Of a stretch of DNA of 64,000 nt, positions 33,760-48,900 are shown in pieces. Location: contig JAIWND010000009.1 of assembly GCA_025330725.1 (NCBI GenBank), positions 620,001-684,000 of the forward strand, given 5' to 3'. The notes under the pieces were generated by a model that was given only the letters and a program-made list of their open reading frames with translations, was not told the DNA's origin and searched no databases. How positions within the stretch are numbered: the first letter of the stretch is position 1; each line of letters opens with the position of its first letter. The position numbers and the translations under genes were made by a program. This stretch comes from Chlamydoabsidia padenii. Taxonomy: Eukaryota; Mucoromycota; Mucoromycetes; Mucorales; Cunninghamellaceae.

Positions 33760-34590
33760 AAAAAAAAAGGATCAATCGGCTGGTGCTTTTGACTTTCTTC
33801 TTCTTCTTCTCCTCATCTCTATCTTTACCTTTAATCCATTACCTAAAAACTTATTATGTACATTTTATCTCTTCCACAACATTTCTTCTTCAAATACCAC
33901 CAGTAAACTACGGTACAACTATAAATTAGATTCTGAACGACAAGTCAAAGAATCTATCAAGGATACTATCTGGTTACGCCATCTCTCACTAAAGACTTCT
34001 CAACTGTCCTTCTCCAACATTAAAGCTACCGTCACATTTTAGTTATTGCAATTCTTATCTCAACTCCCAAAGTCAAAGGTAAGAAAGTGTCTCACAATCA
34101 ACTGTTGTAAAAAAAGTATATTAAACTAACTTGCTGATATCAACTCTTTTTGTTACTGGATTCATATCTATTATCTATATCGATAGTAAAGTAAAACGAC
34201 TTGGTTGGAACTTTGAAGATCAATGCGTACTTGTACACATTGATACGGTGCTCTATCTTCAACTGATACTATGGAAACACTCGACGAAACAAACAAAATT
34301 GGTGCCTATCATCATTACTCGGACAACAATATGAAGCACCAACGTACGTCAGCTATCTCAAATGGCAACTCTCACCACAGCATCTCTACACCAAGCTATA
34401 TATGTTATTGGGTAATATCTACAACATTTGATACAAAGGTATTATCATTAATATCTGGCCCATGTTTGTATACCAACTACCACTGTCATCATGTCGTTAC
34501 TTCCAGGCACCTTGCGATGGCGTTTTTTTATCAACCTATCGGAAGAAACACGACTAGACGACAATCTTGATATATTGACTCTGTGGATCT
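33760..34590 (+). pseudogene. Coding-like but broken stretch, unrecognised
   Basis: Plus-strand segments read like protein (for example ESIKDTIWLRHLSLKTSQL near 33.95 kb, VKRLGWNFEDQCVLVHIDTV near 34.2 kb, and LPGTLRWRFFINLSEETRL near 34.5 kb). They lie in different frames with stops between, and I could not join them with normal splice sites. Family not recognised; may be a decayed gene. Confidence 0.25.
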
Positions 34591-35382
34591 AGATTTACGA
34601 TCTATACAGCACTTTGCAGATCAACAATGGGAAAATGGAATTTGAGGGATGTAGTGATCTTTGCATGATGGGGTCAGCGGCACTTCTCTTACCTATATGA
34701 TCAAGCATTGAATGATGAACCTGGTACCGATATCTTGAACATACACCACCAACATCATACATCAGCACTAAAAGGATGATAGAGCAGTTTGGTGGGCTAG
34801 CGACAGATTGGTCGATAGATATCTTACAACAGAGACATCGATAATGGTAAACTATGTGAGGCTGGTATAAATCCAACCCGAATAACGGTACCTGGGTCAA
34901 ATCTGATCGGCTTGACACATTGTATGACTATCCCTCTCTTCTTTTGGTGTCTTACCCTTTTAATCAAATAGTAGATTATATGTTTAGTCTCCTCGCTCCC
35001 AATAGATTAAACATTCATTATTATAATATACAATTAATAAAAATCATATCTCTTCTATCGTCAAATGCATTTTTTTGACCAGTTAAAACCCCGTCCTAGC
35101 ACGTAAATCCATATACCCCTACAATACGAGCCAACACTACTTTTATCATTCCACAGTCAAATCCACACAATCATTTATGTAAATAATTTTGTTTAATAAC
35201 TTTATTTTGTATGATCTAATCTATTCTACCTACTACAACCATCACTCCATAAACCATGCCTGTTCTAACATGTTCCCCACCAGCCATTATATGTAATTAC
35301 ACCCAGCAATTCCAAATTCCTTCACCACTGTGTCCAAGTGCGTAAAGGGAGGACAATAGGATGAGATAGCCTGTATTTATAG

Positions 35383-35945
35383 TTAGTTAACCAAAGCCAG
35401 AGCATTCAAGAGGGGATCATTATAAAGCATTAGTGAAAGGTTAAAAAATGTGATCGTAGTTTGTACTTGCCTTGTAGTTTTACTCCTTCCACTCGGAGAA
35501 TCCATAACAGACATTGTCAAGGTTAAAGTGATGCTAATGCTTGATTCCTATAGGAAGACAAACGCCGTAATCCATGTAAAATACAGTTCCTGATAGCCTA
35601 AACATATAATACAAGTTAGTCAAAGTAATATCACTGCCCGCCACTTCATCGTCCATATACCTAGATAAAGACAAGGACACCAAAATGGGGTTGCTTAATC
35701 AGCTTTTTATTCTTGACCACCATCAGCAAGATCAGAAGGAGATATATTTGAAGATCTAAATGCCATACACAAAGAGCTAGACGCTATAAAAGGACAAGGT
35801 GGGATGTTAGTACACACAAGGCAGACTTTTTCTGATTTGATCAATAAACTCACAACAAGGTCGCCGAAGATCAACTTTTTATCAGTCAACCCCAAACAAA
35901 AAGTTCATCATAACTTGTGCCCTGGACTAATTTCTGTTCATAAAG
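35383..35945 (-). pseudogene. ELP6-like (Elongator subunit 6) relic
   Basis: Minus-strand pieces follow the order expected for Elp6-type RecA-like proteins. First SYDELFVWG, then (after an apparent frame break) KKLIFGDLVVSLLIKSEKVCLV, then DDEVAGSDITLTNLYYMF, then ITLTLTMSVMDSPSGRSKTT (the position where Elp6 has a GxSxDVxG-like turn), and finally a tail ending ALALVN. Frames change between pieces and one change (about 35890) cannot be explained by an intron. So either a decayed copy or a gene with errors. Similarity is by eye and weak. Confidence 0.3.
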
Positions 35946-36122
35946 GCTGTTGGTATAAAAGTGAAAGGAAAAGAAAGAATCAAAGTGTCAGGGTGGCAAT
36001 TCAGCACGAAAATGTCGGGATATGAATCGTTTTTTTTTTGGGGGGGGAGGGGGGATTCGTTGGTTTTAAATCGTCGGTTTTATTATTTTCTTTTTCTTCC
36101 CTCTCATTCTACTTCACTCACC

Positions 36123-36212
36123 ATGCTCCCCACCAATGGAGATCAAGAAAAGAATCGGTTCCAAATCGAACTGGAATTCATACAATGTCTCTCCAATCCC
36201 TGGTATTTGAAC

Positions 36213-36244
<32 letters not shown>

Positions 36245-36634
36245 AAAAGGAGAAAACCATCATCTTACTTTTTTTTTTGATAATAGATCTGGCGCAACAA
36301 CAATACTTTAAGGATCCTGAATTCATCAATTACCTGGCCTACCTGACATACTGGAAAGAACCTGAATATGCCAAGTTTGTTGTGTAAGTAACCTTTATAT
36401 ATAAATGTTGCTTTGGTAGATGGGAATGATATTAAAGGTTTGGTTTATAGGTACCCACATGCCCTTTACTTTTTGGATATGTTGCAGTACCCAAAGTTTA
36501 GGGAATACATCAGCACGTCGGAACATACCCAGGAGGTCCACCAAATGCAGTATTATCATTGGATGTATCTCAGGAACCCGCCTAAAACCGATCAACAACA
36601 ACAACAAGACACCACCACCACCACGACACTTTAA
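36123..36634 (+). CDS. MED31: Mediator complex subunit 31 (Soh1)
   Basis: Subunit of the Mediator middle module, bridging activators and RNA polymerase II. Model: 36123-36213, 36287-36383, 36451-36634; 123 aa, the usual size. Nearly invariant MED31 segments are visible: [38 protein letters not shown] and [18 protein letters not shown]. The C-terminal Gln/Thr tail is low complexity. The intron 1 acceptor side contains an (AAG)n run. Transcribed toward the small gene at 36802-37221, with a spacer of under 170 bases. Confidence 0.96.
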
Positions 36635-36801
36635 ACCATATAGAATAGTCCCCTCTTCCCCTTGTAAATAATAGTCTACTCTCTCTTTATGTAAAGATTG
36701 GAAATAAATAAAAACTAGTATATAATATACTTCTTATCACAAGGTTGTACACTGTATTCCATAAAAATAGGATTGGTGCCCCAGGGTTTTAACAATTCGG
36801 T

Positions 36802-37221
36802 TTAATCGAGGGCAAAGGAGGAGGAAGAGGGCAAACAAGTCGTATTAGATGTCCATTTCTCCAACATTTGTTTTTTCTGTCTAGATCCCCGTTTTAAAGC
36901 CGCCTTCAATTGGTCTTCCCCAGCTGCTGCCACTGCGGCTTTTCTGGCCTGCTGTTGGGCGACCCGAGCTTGGTACCGACGTTCCTGTCTTGACAATTTC
37001 TTCCCTCCACCTTGTTCAGGCGATGATTTCTCTATGTGTTGAGAGACTATTGGTTTTTCGGGTTGCTGAGTAGGTGCAGGCTCTATCGGAACTACTTGCT
37101 CTTGTTCTTGTTCTTCTCTCGTAATGATTTGAACCCACCCATCTTCTTCTTTTGTTGTTGCTGTTGTTGTTTGTGTGATATCATTCTGAATAGGTGTAGA
37201 GGTAAACCAAGAAAAGATCAT
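36802..37221 (-). CDS. Small hypothetical basic coiled-coil protein
   Basis: 139 aa, single exon, from the ATG giving MIFSWFTSTPIQ. A longer in-frame start exists upstream but would read through a poly-Phe run encoded by the T-tract of the leader, so it is rejected. Seen: acidic/Gln middle part, then a basic, Ala/Gln-rich helix (LSRQERRYQARVAQQQARK) and a Ser-rich end. No family recognised. Converges on MED31. Confidence 0.5.
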   Translation of the reverse strand: MIFSWFTSTPIQNDITQTTTATTKEEDGWVQIITREEQEQEQVVPIEPAPTQQPEKPIVSQHIEKSSPEQGGGKKLSRQERRYQARVAQQQARKAAVAAAGEDQLKAALKRGSRQKKQMLEKWTSNTTCLPSSSSFALD

Positions 37222-37888
37222 AAAGGGTGTTTGAAGAAAAAAAAAAAAAAAAAAAAAAAGAATGATAATTTTTGGGGGGGGGAAGGGATTGGGTCTTTTA
37301 TATAGCCCCCTTATCAACTGATGAGATTATGCAAATATAGCGGGGGATAGGTAGATCTCGTGAATCATTATTACACTATCATTTAGTGAAAATCGGAACC
37401 TTTTTGGTATTACGTAGTGATTACATACTTAGATTCCGGTGGATGAAACGAAGGGCACGTGTGGATGATCACATTGTTAAATGGGATTATCATGTACTCT
37501 GGTAAAGCTCATCCATTGGCTTGATCCCTCCCTCCCACGCCCCAGTAAAAGAGAAAATCGAACAGTGGGACGAGGCGGGTTTTTAAATTCACGGAGGTTT
37601 CTTTGAATCATGCATATCACTTTTTTGTTAAAGTAGTAGACAAACGAAAGCGTCCAATTCGGGATTTCGGGATTTAAACATACAGTCGGCATATGAATGT
37701 AGAGTCCAGCGTCGCATTACATCGAGATTTACTACATAAAAATGAAAGGTTTTTATTGTTGAATAAGTAAAAAAAAAAAAAAAAAAAAATCTACATGTAT
37801 AAACAACGAATCATAGTACAACAAAAAAGGGGAAGGGTAATTATATAAAAAAAAGAGGGGGGTTGGTAGTATACTATCTTAAGTTGCA
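37222..37888. other. Intergenic
   Basis: Upstream of the small gene and 3' of kinesin. Contains motif copies GCGGGTTTTTAAA (about 37575) and TCGGGATTTAAAC (37667-37679). A-run near 37768-37788. No gene seen. Confidence 0.6.
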
Positions 37889-41571
<3,683 letters not shown>

Positions 41572-42240
41572 CTTTTGGTGGCTGCCAAATGATGATAAAA
41601 AAAAGGTGTTAAACTGTTGTAAGAGAGAGAGATAAAAAAAAAAAAAAAAGAGAGAGAGAGAGAGAAAGGGAAAAGGGCGTGCCGCATTTTTTTTCCCTCA
41701 CTTCATTTGCTTTCGACGCGGACTTTGAAAAAATCATTAGTGTCTTTGCAACTGTGTGTGCGACCTTCCCTTACTTTTGACATCCGTTTTAACAATTTGA
41801 CGCAAGCTTAGTTGAGAATTGCATTCAATGTAAAGGACGAGCAAGTTATAATGATAACAGCATAGTAAGAAAGAAACCTTTTTCAACTTATTCATGCCCC
41901 TATACATGTACTCATAAAGTCTTTCGCTTTGCCTAGTGAAAAGAAAGTATAGCAAAGTGTATCCTTCAAGACCAAAAGGGACTGAAACAAACAAGTGCCC
42001 TGAGCCAAGTGAACAGAAATTAAGGTACAAAAACGAGGTGGTTGACCCAAGTTGTCATTGGTTTCAAAAACAAGGTTCTGGTTTGAAAGCGGGATTTGAA
42101 ACATGGCCCGCCAAACAGAAACAGGTAAGGATTTGCACTTTTATTTTTTCACCCCTCTTTTTTTCTTTTTTCTTTTCTTTTTGCCATCCCTCTTTTTCTT
42201 TTTATACATATATATATATATATATATATCTAAACAATTG
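41572..42240. other. Divergent intergenic region
   Basis: Separates kinesin-13 from the plus-strand unknown gene. Contains GCGGGATTTGAAAC at 42089-42102 and an (AT)n tract about 42208-42229 just before the next ATG. The 41930-42110 part has an inverted related copy near 45.27-45.42 kb. Confidence 0.6.
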
Positions 42241-43338
42241 ATGGTTGAAGAATCTCTCAAAAAGTTTGCTGTTGGGGAAATGCCTCCGTCACCTACAATC
42301 AGTAATCCTATCTCCTCAAATACAACCACCACACACAAGAAACCGACAAGACACCATGTGAAAAGACGATCTAGTGGGCGAATTCATGTTTCGAAACTTG
42401 CACCTTTGGCCAAAGTTCACACACAACAGCAACCTACAACAGAAGATGATGACAATTTCGAAGATATTGAACAGCAACAACAACCTCGCAGACCTATGAA
42501 ACGATCTCATTCCAGCAAATCGATACACCGTCTTTCCTCAAATGACCCACAACGAAAAGTTAATTTATCAGGCTTTACCATGACTTTAAAACCAACCACC
42601 AACACTGGCACTGACTCACCACCAATGACACCAACAGAACTACAAGAAAAACCACCTCATCAAAGTGCAACGCCTATCATGAACAACACTAAAGAAGATA
42701 ACACCACCCCAACCATATCTGTGTCACAACCCAAACCCACACTAGTAAAGCCAATCAGTCCAACTTTCCAGGTGTCTTATCAATCCACAGCGGCCCCTAT
42801 CGCCCATATTCTGAATGCCACAGTGGAAAATATGGCCACACCCAACAAACTACCGGTTACGCCAACCTCAGCAAGCAACTCCACCAAACCAATGCATCAT
42901 CTCCATTCAAGATTTATTGATCAAGAGGAACAAGTGCATCATCAAGATATACCATCTCATTTATACCAACAACAACAGCAACAGCAACATTATCTCACTT
43001 GTCTCTTAAAAAGTTTGGATAAAGAATATCAAGCCATTCATACTCACCAAGATCCTATGATGGAAAGTTTGACTCGATGTCTTCATCAACAACGACGGAA
43101 CACTACTACACATTTACATCGTTTAGTCCAATTGCAACAACAACGTACCTTCTCATCCTCCATCTTACCAACTCTGTCCACCATCACCACCACCACTGCT
43201 GCTATCGAACCTTTGGCTCGTCAACGGCATCAACGTTTACTGCTACACTCACATCATCACTCGGCAACATCATCATCTGATAACAAGCAAGGATGGGGTG
43301 CCTTTTTGGATCGGATGTTATATGGTGCCTCTACATAG
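42241..43338 (+). CDS. Low-complexity hypothetical protein
   Basis: 365 aa, single exon, from MVEESLKKFAVGEMPPSPT. A longer frame upstream would encode the AT-tract and poly-pyrimidine leader, so it is rejected. Seen: a basic segment (HHVKRRSSGRIHVSK), DNFEDIEQQQQPRRPMKRSHS, a Thr/Pro-rich middle, and a His/Gln-rich C-terminal third with helical runs (LTCLLKSLDKEYQAI). It ends in GWGAFLDRMLYG, a hydrophobic end that looks conserved. No domain recognised; nuclear or regulatory role possible but only guessed from composition. Confidence 0.6.
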   Translation: MVEESLKKFAVGEMPPSPTISNPISSNTTTTHKKPTRHHVKRRSSGRIHVSKLAPLAKVHTQQQPTTEDDDNFEDIEQQQQPRRPMKRSHSSKSIHRLSSNDPQRKVNLSGFTMTLKPTTNTGTDSPPMTPTELQEKPPHQSATPIMNNTKEDNTTPTISVSQPKPTLVKPISPTFQVSYQSTAAPIAHILNATVENMATPNKLPVTPTSASNSTKPMHHLHSRFIDQEEQVHHQDIPSHLYQQQQQQQHYLTCLLKSLDKEYQAIHTHQDPMMESLTRCLHQQRRNTTTHLHRLVQLQQQRTFSSSILPTLSTITTTTAAIEPLARQRHQRLLLHSHHHSATSSSDNKQGWGAFLDRMLYGAST

Positions 43339-44061
43339 TTTAGATTAGAATAGGGTATTACTTTGTTGTAGAATGATTGCTTTATGTGTATTTTTACTAT
43401 TGTTTGTAATAAAGGAAATTGTTTGTGTAAAGGAAATCTATTATGGTGTAGGATGATCAAAGTATATAATAGGGTGTGATACCTGGGAAATTGATAATAG
43501 TGGGGGATACGGGTGAAGGGACCTGGGGTAACTTGAATTTTTCGTCGAATAAGCGGAGAATGGAATATCAGTTCGTTTTATGTGGTTCCTTTTCTCTTTC
43601 ACTTACCGTTGGCTGAAGCCCCGTACCCTTCCCTCTCAAAGGAGGAGTGCCAGCCATATTCTCATCCAAGAATTGACCGACAAGTTATTGATTGTTAAAG
43701 GGATGGGCAAAGCTCTTTTATATGATGTGAAAAAGAAAAAATCAGATAAATATAACAGACTTATACAGGACAAACAGACCAGGAATGTGATCAACGATAT
43801 CATTGGCCATCACAGTTCGCATTTATGAAATGGCGCCTATACGAAGCCACTCAGGCTAAAGTTTTCCATAATTGACGAAAAATTTATGCAGAACTAGCAC
43901 AAGACCCATTCGGTTGGTCCGCGTTTAAACCCCGATTACCCCTGACCACAAAGGCAAAAGTATCTTCCTATAGGATGAAGCAAAGTGATAGACATTATAA
44001 ACAAAAACTAGATATGAGCAAGCAAAAAAAAAAAAAAAGTGCTACATATTTAAACAAGAGT

Positions 44062-44086
44062 ATGTGTGTGTGTGTGTGTGTGTGTG
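44062..44086. repeat. (TG)n microsatellite
   Basis: Twelve to thirteen TG units, perfect. Confidence 0.9.
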
Positions 44087-44519
44087 TCTGTAGTTTCTTT
44101 TTTATTAATTAAAACATAAGATAATTTACGACCTTCTCGTTAGTATGGATTGATCCTGTTTAGACTAATGAATGGCCGTTAAGCAGATAAAGAGATCACA
44201 AACGTAAAAGTCATAATAAAAAGCTATAACTAGTGGAAGAGAGGTTTATATCTATAAGCTAATTCCAGGTGATCATGATTCATATTACATGACCAAGAAT
44301 TTTTGGATCGCTTGAGTGGTTACATGAGGTAAAGTCTTTGGTGATGAAGGTGTATAATCCGTAAGTACTTTGTTTCACAATAGTAGCCGTAAAAATTTCG
44401 TCGCAAATGATCCTACAAAAAAGGATATGCCAATAACGTTAGCAAACGTGCTCTTTGTGACATGTGTGTAATCATTCCAGAATTAAACGAATGAATAGTG
44501 GTAACGCAGACCAGTAAAC

Positions 44520-44785
44520 TTACAATGCCTTTCCACCATCGCATATGTAATTGATCAAGAAGGCAATTCTGCTCGTTCCTAAACATCAATCATCTTTAAA
44601 CCAGAGATGAATGCGTGTTGTTTAATAAATGGTGAGTTATTCGATCGTAATCTAAAATCAAAACAAGATTAGATCAATTCCATGTGTTAAGTGTATTCAA
44701 TTTTGTTTTGTTTTACTTACTATAGTTCGTTTATATTTAATGTAAGAGTACATCTCTTTTTCAACCTTTTCCCAGGCTTGTGTCA
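44520..44785 (-). pseudogene. Degenerate partial copy of kinesin-13 exons 4-5 with intron
   Basis: Parallels 40070-40360 of the intact kinesin gene in the same orientation. Shared, in order: TTTCCACCATCG, TTGA(T/C)CAAG, GGCAAT, CTG(C/T)TCGTTC, TAAACAT(T/C)AAT, a GAATG(C/A) block, CG(T/C)AATCTAAA(A)TCAAAACAAG, the intron body with CCATGTGTTAAGTGTATT versus TCATGTGTAAATGTGTATT, the CACTTACT-like donor, GTTCGTT, and CTCTTTTTCAACCTTTT. Because intron sequence is included it is a DNA-level duplication, not a retrocopy. Reading frame is lost. Confidence 0.7.
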
Positions 44786-45970
44786 ACCAGAAGAGAAATT
44801 TATCTACCTTTAGCACACAGTCCACGCACAAGGACTTGGTATGCATCGATTCCATCTACATACAGGAAGAGAGAAAGAGAAAGAAGCATTAATATCGGAG
44901 TCTTGTTGAGGTGTTGATCCGAGTAGAAAGACCCAATCTACATTACCACACCTTCTCTTTTCTTTTCTACCGTTCGTATTTGTTACCTTTAATCCTTTGT
45001 TTCCGTTAGAAGAGTTTCAAGAGCCATCCGTCATCGTAAGTCGTCACCCCATTACCACAGAGTCAGTTGCTTCACCATCGCGTGTGTCCAACTTCAAGAA
45101 TCCTTCCAACCAGTATGAATTACCTTCTTGTTCACCAAAGATATATAAGAGTAAGATGTGTACTTGGATGTAGTATCATGTGTTAAAAAAGGCGAGGGGA
45201 AGATAAAAAGAAGTAAAGAAGTGAAAGAGGAGCGAAAAATAAAGGGGGCCCCATCACTTTTTGTTTTTGTACTTTTCCAATTTTCACATCCCGCCTTGGA
45301 ACCAAGCCGGTTTTGATCACGAGCTTGGCCTAATTGACACTTGACTTTTACTGCTGGAGTATGTTGGAAATACATCATAAAATACATTTGTTCACTTGGT
45401 TCATTGGAGTCGGTTGGTAATTGAGTGGCTAATGGTGATTTCTGGATCTGACTAGGGAATAAGCGGCACGACTGAGATGAGGGATTCGAAAATCTTGTGT
45501 TTTGACAGCATTCCCAGTTTGACCTGATTGACATAAAAAACTAGAACTGTGGACAGTAATAAAGTTAGTTGAGAATAATAATCAGTAGCTGCATTGGTGT
45601 TTCAATTAGCATCGGTTGGCACTGAGCTGTGTATAAGTGAGTAGAAACAGAGGCTACGCTGGGATTAAGGCAATCAGAGTCGGGGTTTACACTTTGTAAA
45701 AATCGAGACGGCATATGAGTTATTTAAATTCCGGCTTTAAAGCAACTACGGTGGATTATAAGAGTGAATGCATCTTGTGCGTTAAATGTTTATTTATTAA
45801 TGAAAGAAAATCATTACTGTAAGTTGTAAAAAAAAAAAAAAAAAAAAAAAGAGGAGGAAGGGTTATACAGCATATGGGATATTAAATAAAAGGACCGTAA
45901 TAAAAATAAAAAAAAAAGACTATACAGAGTAAGGTGAGAAGTATAAAGGGGGCCAGAGCATTAGGGCTAT

Positions 45971-48900
45971 CTACAGGAATCCGGATTCTTGTAAAAGTCG
46001 AGTGATTTTTTCGTCTTCACGTTCCCTATCATATATATAAGCAATCTAGTAAGTATCTCAAACATGTCATACTAAAAGTATCTCCTTACCTTGGTTCAAG
46101 TTTCAAACTTTCCTTGTAGAGTTGATCTTCGTCCCGTGTGCTTCGGAGGTTGTCTTTAATAAAGCTTTGCATTTCATCCACCGCCTTGAGTTTGTAAAAC
46201 AGAGTTTGGTATTGTTGGATTTCCCGGATCACCTCGGCTGTTTTTTCCCGCTTGGCAAAGTTGATGAGATCCTTGGATTTCTTGATAACATTGGAGTTAC
46301 CATCTTCAATAAACGTCAAGTCTTGAAGGTAGATGCCCAAAAAGGGAATGCATGGAGGGTTGACTGAATGGATCAGTTGTCGGTATTCACTGAAGTTGCG
46401 ATTGGCACCCATGATTTTCCGGATGTGTGATAAAATTTGATTGGTTCGAGCACCCACCATCTACACAATAAAAAAAAAAAAAAAAAAAAAAAAATAGGGT
46501 TAGTAATCGTATATACAAATGGTTACATCTTTTACTAACCTCCCACGTTCGTTTTAGTCGACCCACAGAGCTGTTGTCAAAAGCAGATAGAATAGCCATG
46601 CAAGTATTGAAGTTGTTCAGTTCCCGACATTTCTATAAGGAGCAAAAAAAAAAAAAATTGAGAGAGTAAGTATCATTTCCAGTAGATCTGCCCTCTTTAT
46701 ACTTACTTCTGCAACTTGGACCCAAAACTTGATAAGATTGGAGCGTTTTTTGATATCGTTTTGACTGAGAATAGCATCGGAGACCCAAGAAGTGACTTGA
46801 TTACAGTATTCAATAGACGCACGGATATTGATAGCAGTAGGTGCAACATCATCAGGAGTTTCACGAGACCAAGCCTTGTCCAAGCATTCAATCGGGCGTA
46901 TAGAGCTATACATTTTAAAATCCATTATCGTCAATTGGCGGGCAAGTTCAATCGGTTCAATATCCAGCAGTTTGAATTTCTTGGGGTTCCGTGGTAGAAT
47001 TGATTGAGGAATTGATTGTGGTGTCCAGACTAGTTTCTTCAATCCACCCACATCCATTTCTGTGCCTTCTTTCCGTTTCTGAATTAGTCGTTCAAGTTGG
47101 TCGGTTGAGAAGCTGAGAGTGCTGCGAATCGTGGTATCGGTAAACGTCATCAGGCGATTGAGAATAATCTGATCTTCTTCATTGTAATACACCTCCAGCC
47201 AATTCTTGAGGACGTTGAAGACTCGCAATCGTACCAATTTGAGTTTCTTTTGACGCCAGATTTCCATGTCTTCGTTCGAGATATCGGAAGGTGGTATCAA
47301 GTTGTATCGAGCTTCCAGTAAATCCAAGAGTTCAGTTGATGTGCAGAAGGATCGATAGGTGAGCAAGAAGGTGTTGTTAAAGTTCATATCAAGGTAGTCG
47401 TGTAGGGTGAGTCGTTCGACCAATGCAGGCAATGTTCCACCTTTCACGTTGCCTTCCATGTTAAATGAGATATCCGATAAATCATAGTCATACGAGAGGT
47501 AAGATGGACGATCGGATGATGTAGGTTTTGTTGTTACAATATCTGGCGAAGGCACGTCGTCTCCAAAGAATTTCTTGAGTTTATGTGATGATTTGTTGAG
47601 ATCAGCGTCTTGTGTACTCGATGATGTTTTCACTGATCCCTGTCGTTGTGGTGATTTGTCTACAGCCGTGGTTGTTGTCGTTGATGTCTTTTGTATAGAT
47701 GGTTTCCTGGTCGTTTGTGAATCGGCTGAGGATATTGGCTTTTCCGGTAAAGTGGTCGTTATCGATGATGAATGCTGATCCAGATACTTGTCGCCATTTA
47801 TAGAAGAAGAGTTTGCTGTTGAAGGTACTGTTATTTCTGTGTCGTTGTATGTAAGATTACCCCCACTGAATATACTGTCACCCATAAAAGTCGCATGATC
47901 ATCATCGTCATTATTATCGCCATTGCTGTTTGTAGTGTTATGGTTTTTGTTGTATTGAATATCGTCAATAGAACCTTTATGGTGGTGGTGGTGATGATCA
48001 TTGATTACTGTTGGTTTGGCGATATGCTTAATGGAATCCAAAGAGGAGCGTGTGGACATTTCCAAGTCGTAAACCATAATGTTGATACATTCACAAATAT
48101 TTCTCATAGGAATATGAATACCTTCGGCGGAATGTTGTACATCAAGGAGGACATTACCTGGTGACATATCCTGGTTAGTTAGTTGTTGCAAATGACAAAA
48201 TAGTCGACCCAGGCCATCAGAGAGAGCTTGTTTGTTGTGTAGGAGATCCATCATAAAAGGAGAATCTTCCACCGCCCCAAAATCAATGTCATCAACCAAA
48301 CCTAAGAATTGACCAGTTTGGCTTGACAGGTTTCGGAATTGAGTAAACATGTTGGTGCTAAACTGGAGACGAGACGACTCAGTCATCAAGGCGTCTTTAT
48401 CTAGTTGCTGATTTCTGACAGCGATGAGAATGGCGTCTACTGATTCGTGCATGTTGGTTCCATAGACATCCAAGTTATCCGCCAGATCATGTTGAAGAGC
48501 ATATTTGGTTTGTTCCGATTTTCGTTGGTGATTCAGCTGCTTGTTTTCTTCTTGTCCTTCGTCCGGTACTAATTTAGGGTCAACGTGTTCCACAGGCACG
48601 ATCAAATCTTGACAGATTCCCACAAAGTTGCGCACAGCGACCAAAAGTTCGGTATTTTCATCGAGCAGCTTGTTCACATCATCACCGTCACCATCCGCCG
48701 TCAAGAAGGAAGTAAGCATTACTTTGGACATTGCAGCCATCATGGTGCGATGATGGCTCCGAAGAATAGCATTTGACCGTATAATATCAGAATCTTTGTC
48801 GATTGTTCCAGAAGCCAATAACATAAGTCGGATAGAGTCAATAATACCACCGGCACATTCAATATATAGTGATTTCTCTTGGTTCTTTCCAGCTTGAGTA

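Larger units (their letters stand above)
31553..36122. other. Gene-poor block with repeats and decayed coding sequence
   Basis: No intact gene found between the HSF-type gene and MED31. Contains motif copies near 31792, 32015 and 35080, the second about 240-bp repeat array (32.5-33.7 kb), a coding-like but broken plus-strand stretch (33.8-34.6 kb), and an ELP6-like broken minus-strand stretch (35.4-35.9 kb). Remaining parts (31.6-32.4, 34.6-35.3 kb) show nothing recognisable. Confidence 0.55.
43339..45970. other. Gene-free block
   Basis: About 2.6 kb without an intact gene. Holds motif copies at 43924, 45281 and 45680, a (TG)n microsatellite (44062-44086), the kinesin relic (44.5-44.8 kb), an A-run near 45829-45850, and the inverted relative of 41.9-42.1 kb. 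The 146-aa minus-strand frame at 45094-45534 has no motif and overlaps that element. Confidence 0.6.

Noticed and set aside
42103..42240. 46-residue N-terminal extension of the 365-aa unknown protein
   Set aside because: Would be encoded by a pyrimidine tract and an (AT)n microsatellite, typical of the 5' leader.
43580..43828. 82-aa plus-strand open frame as a gene
   Set aside because: No conserved motif, no splice context, lies in a gene-free block.
45094..45534. 146-aa minus-strand open frame as a gene
   Set aside because: No domain; overlaps a dispersed element relic and an A/T-rich promoter-like region.
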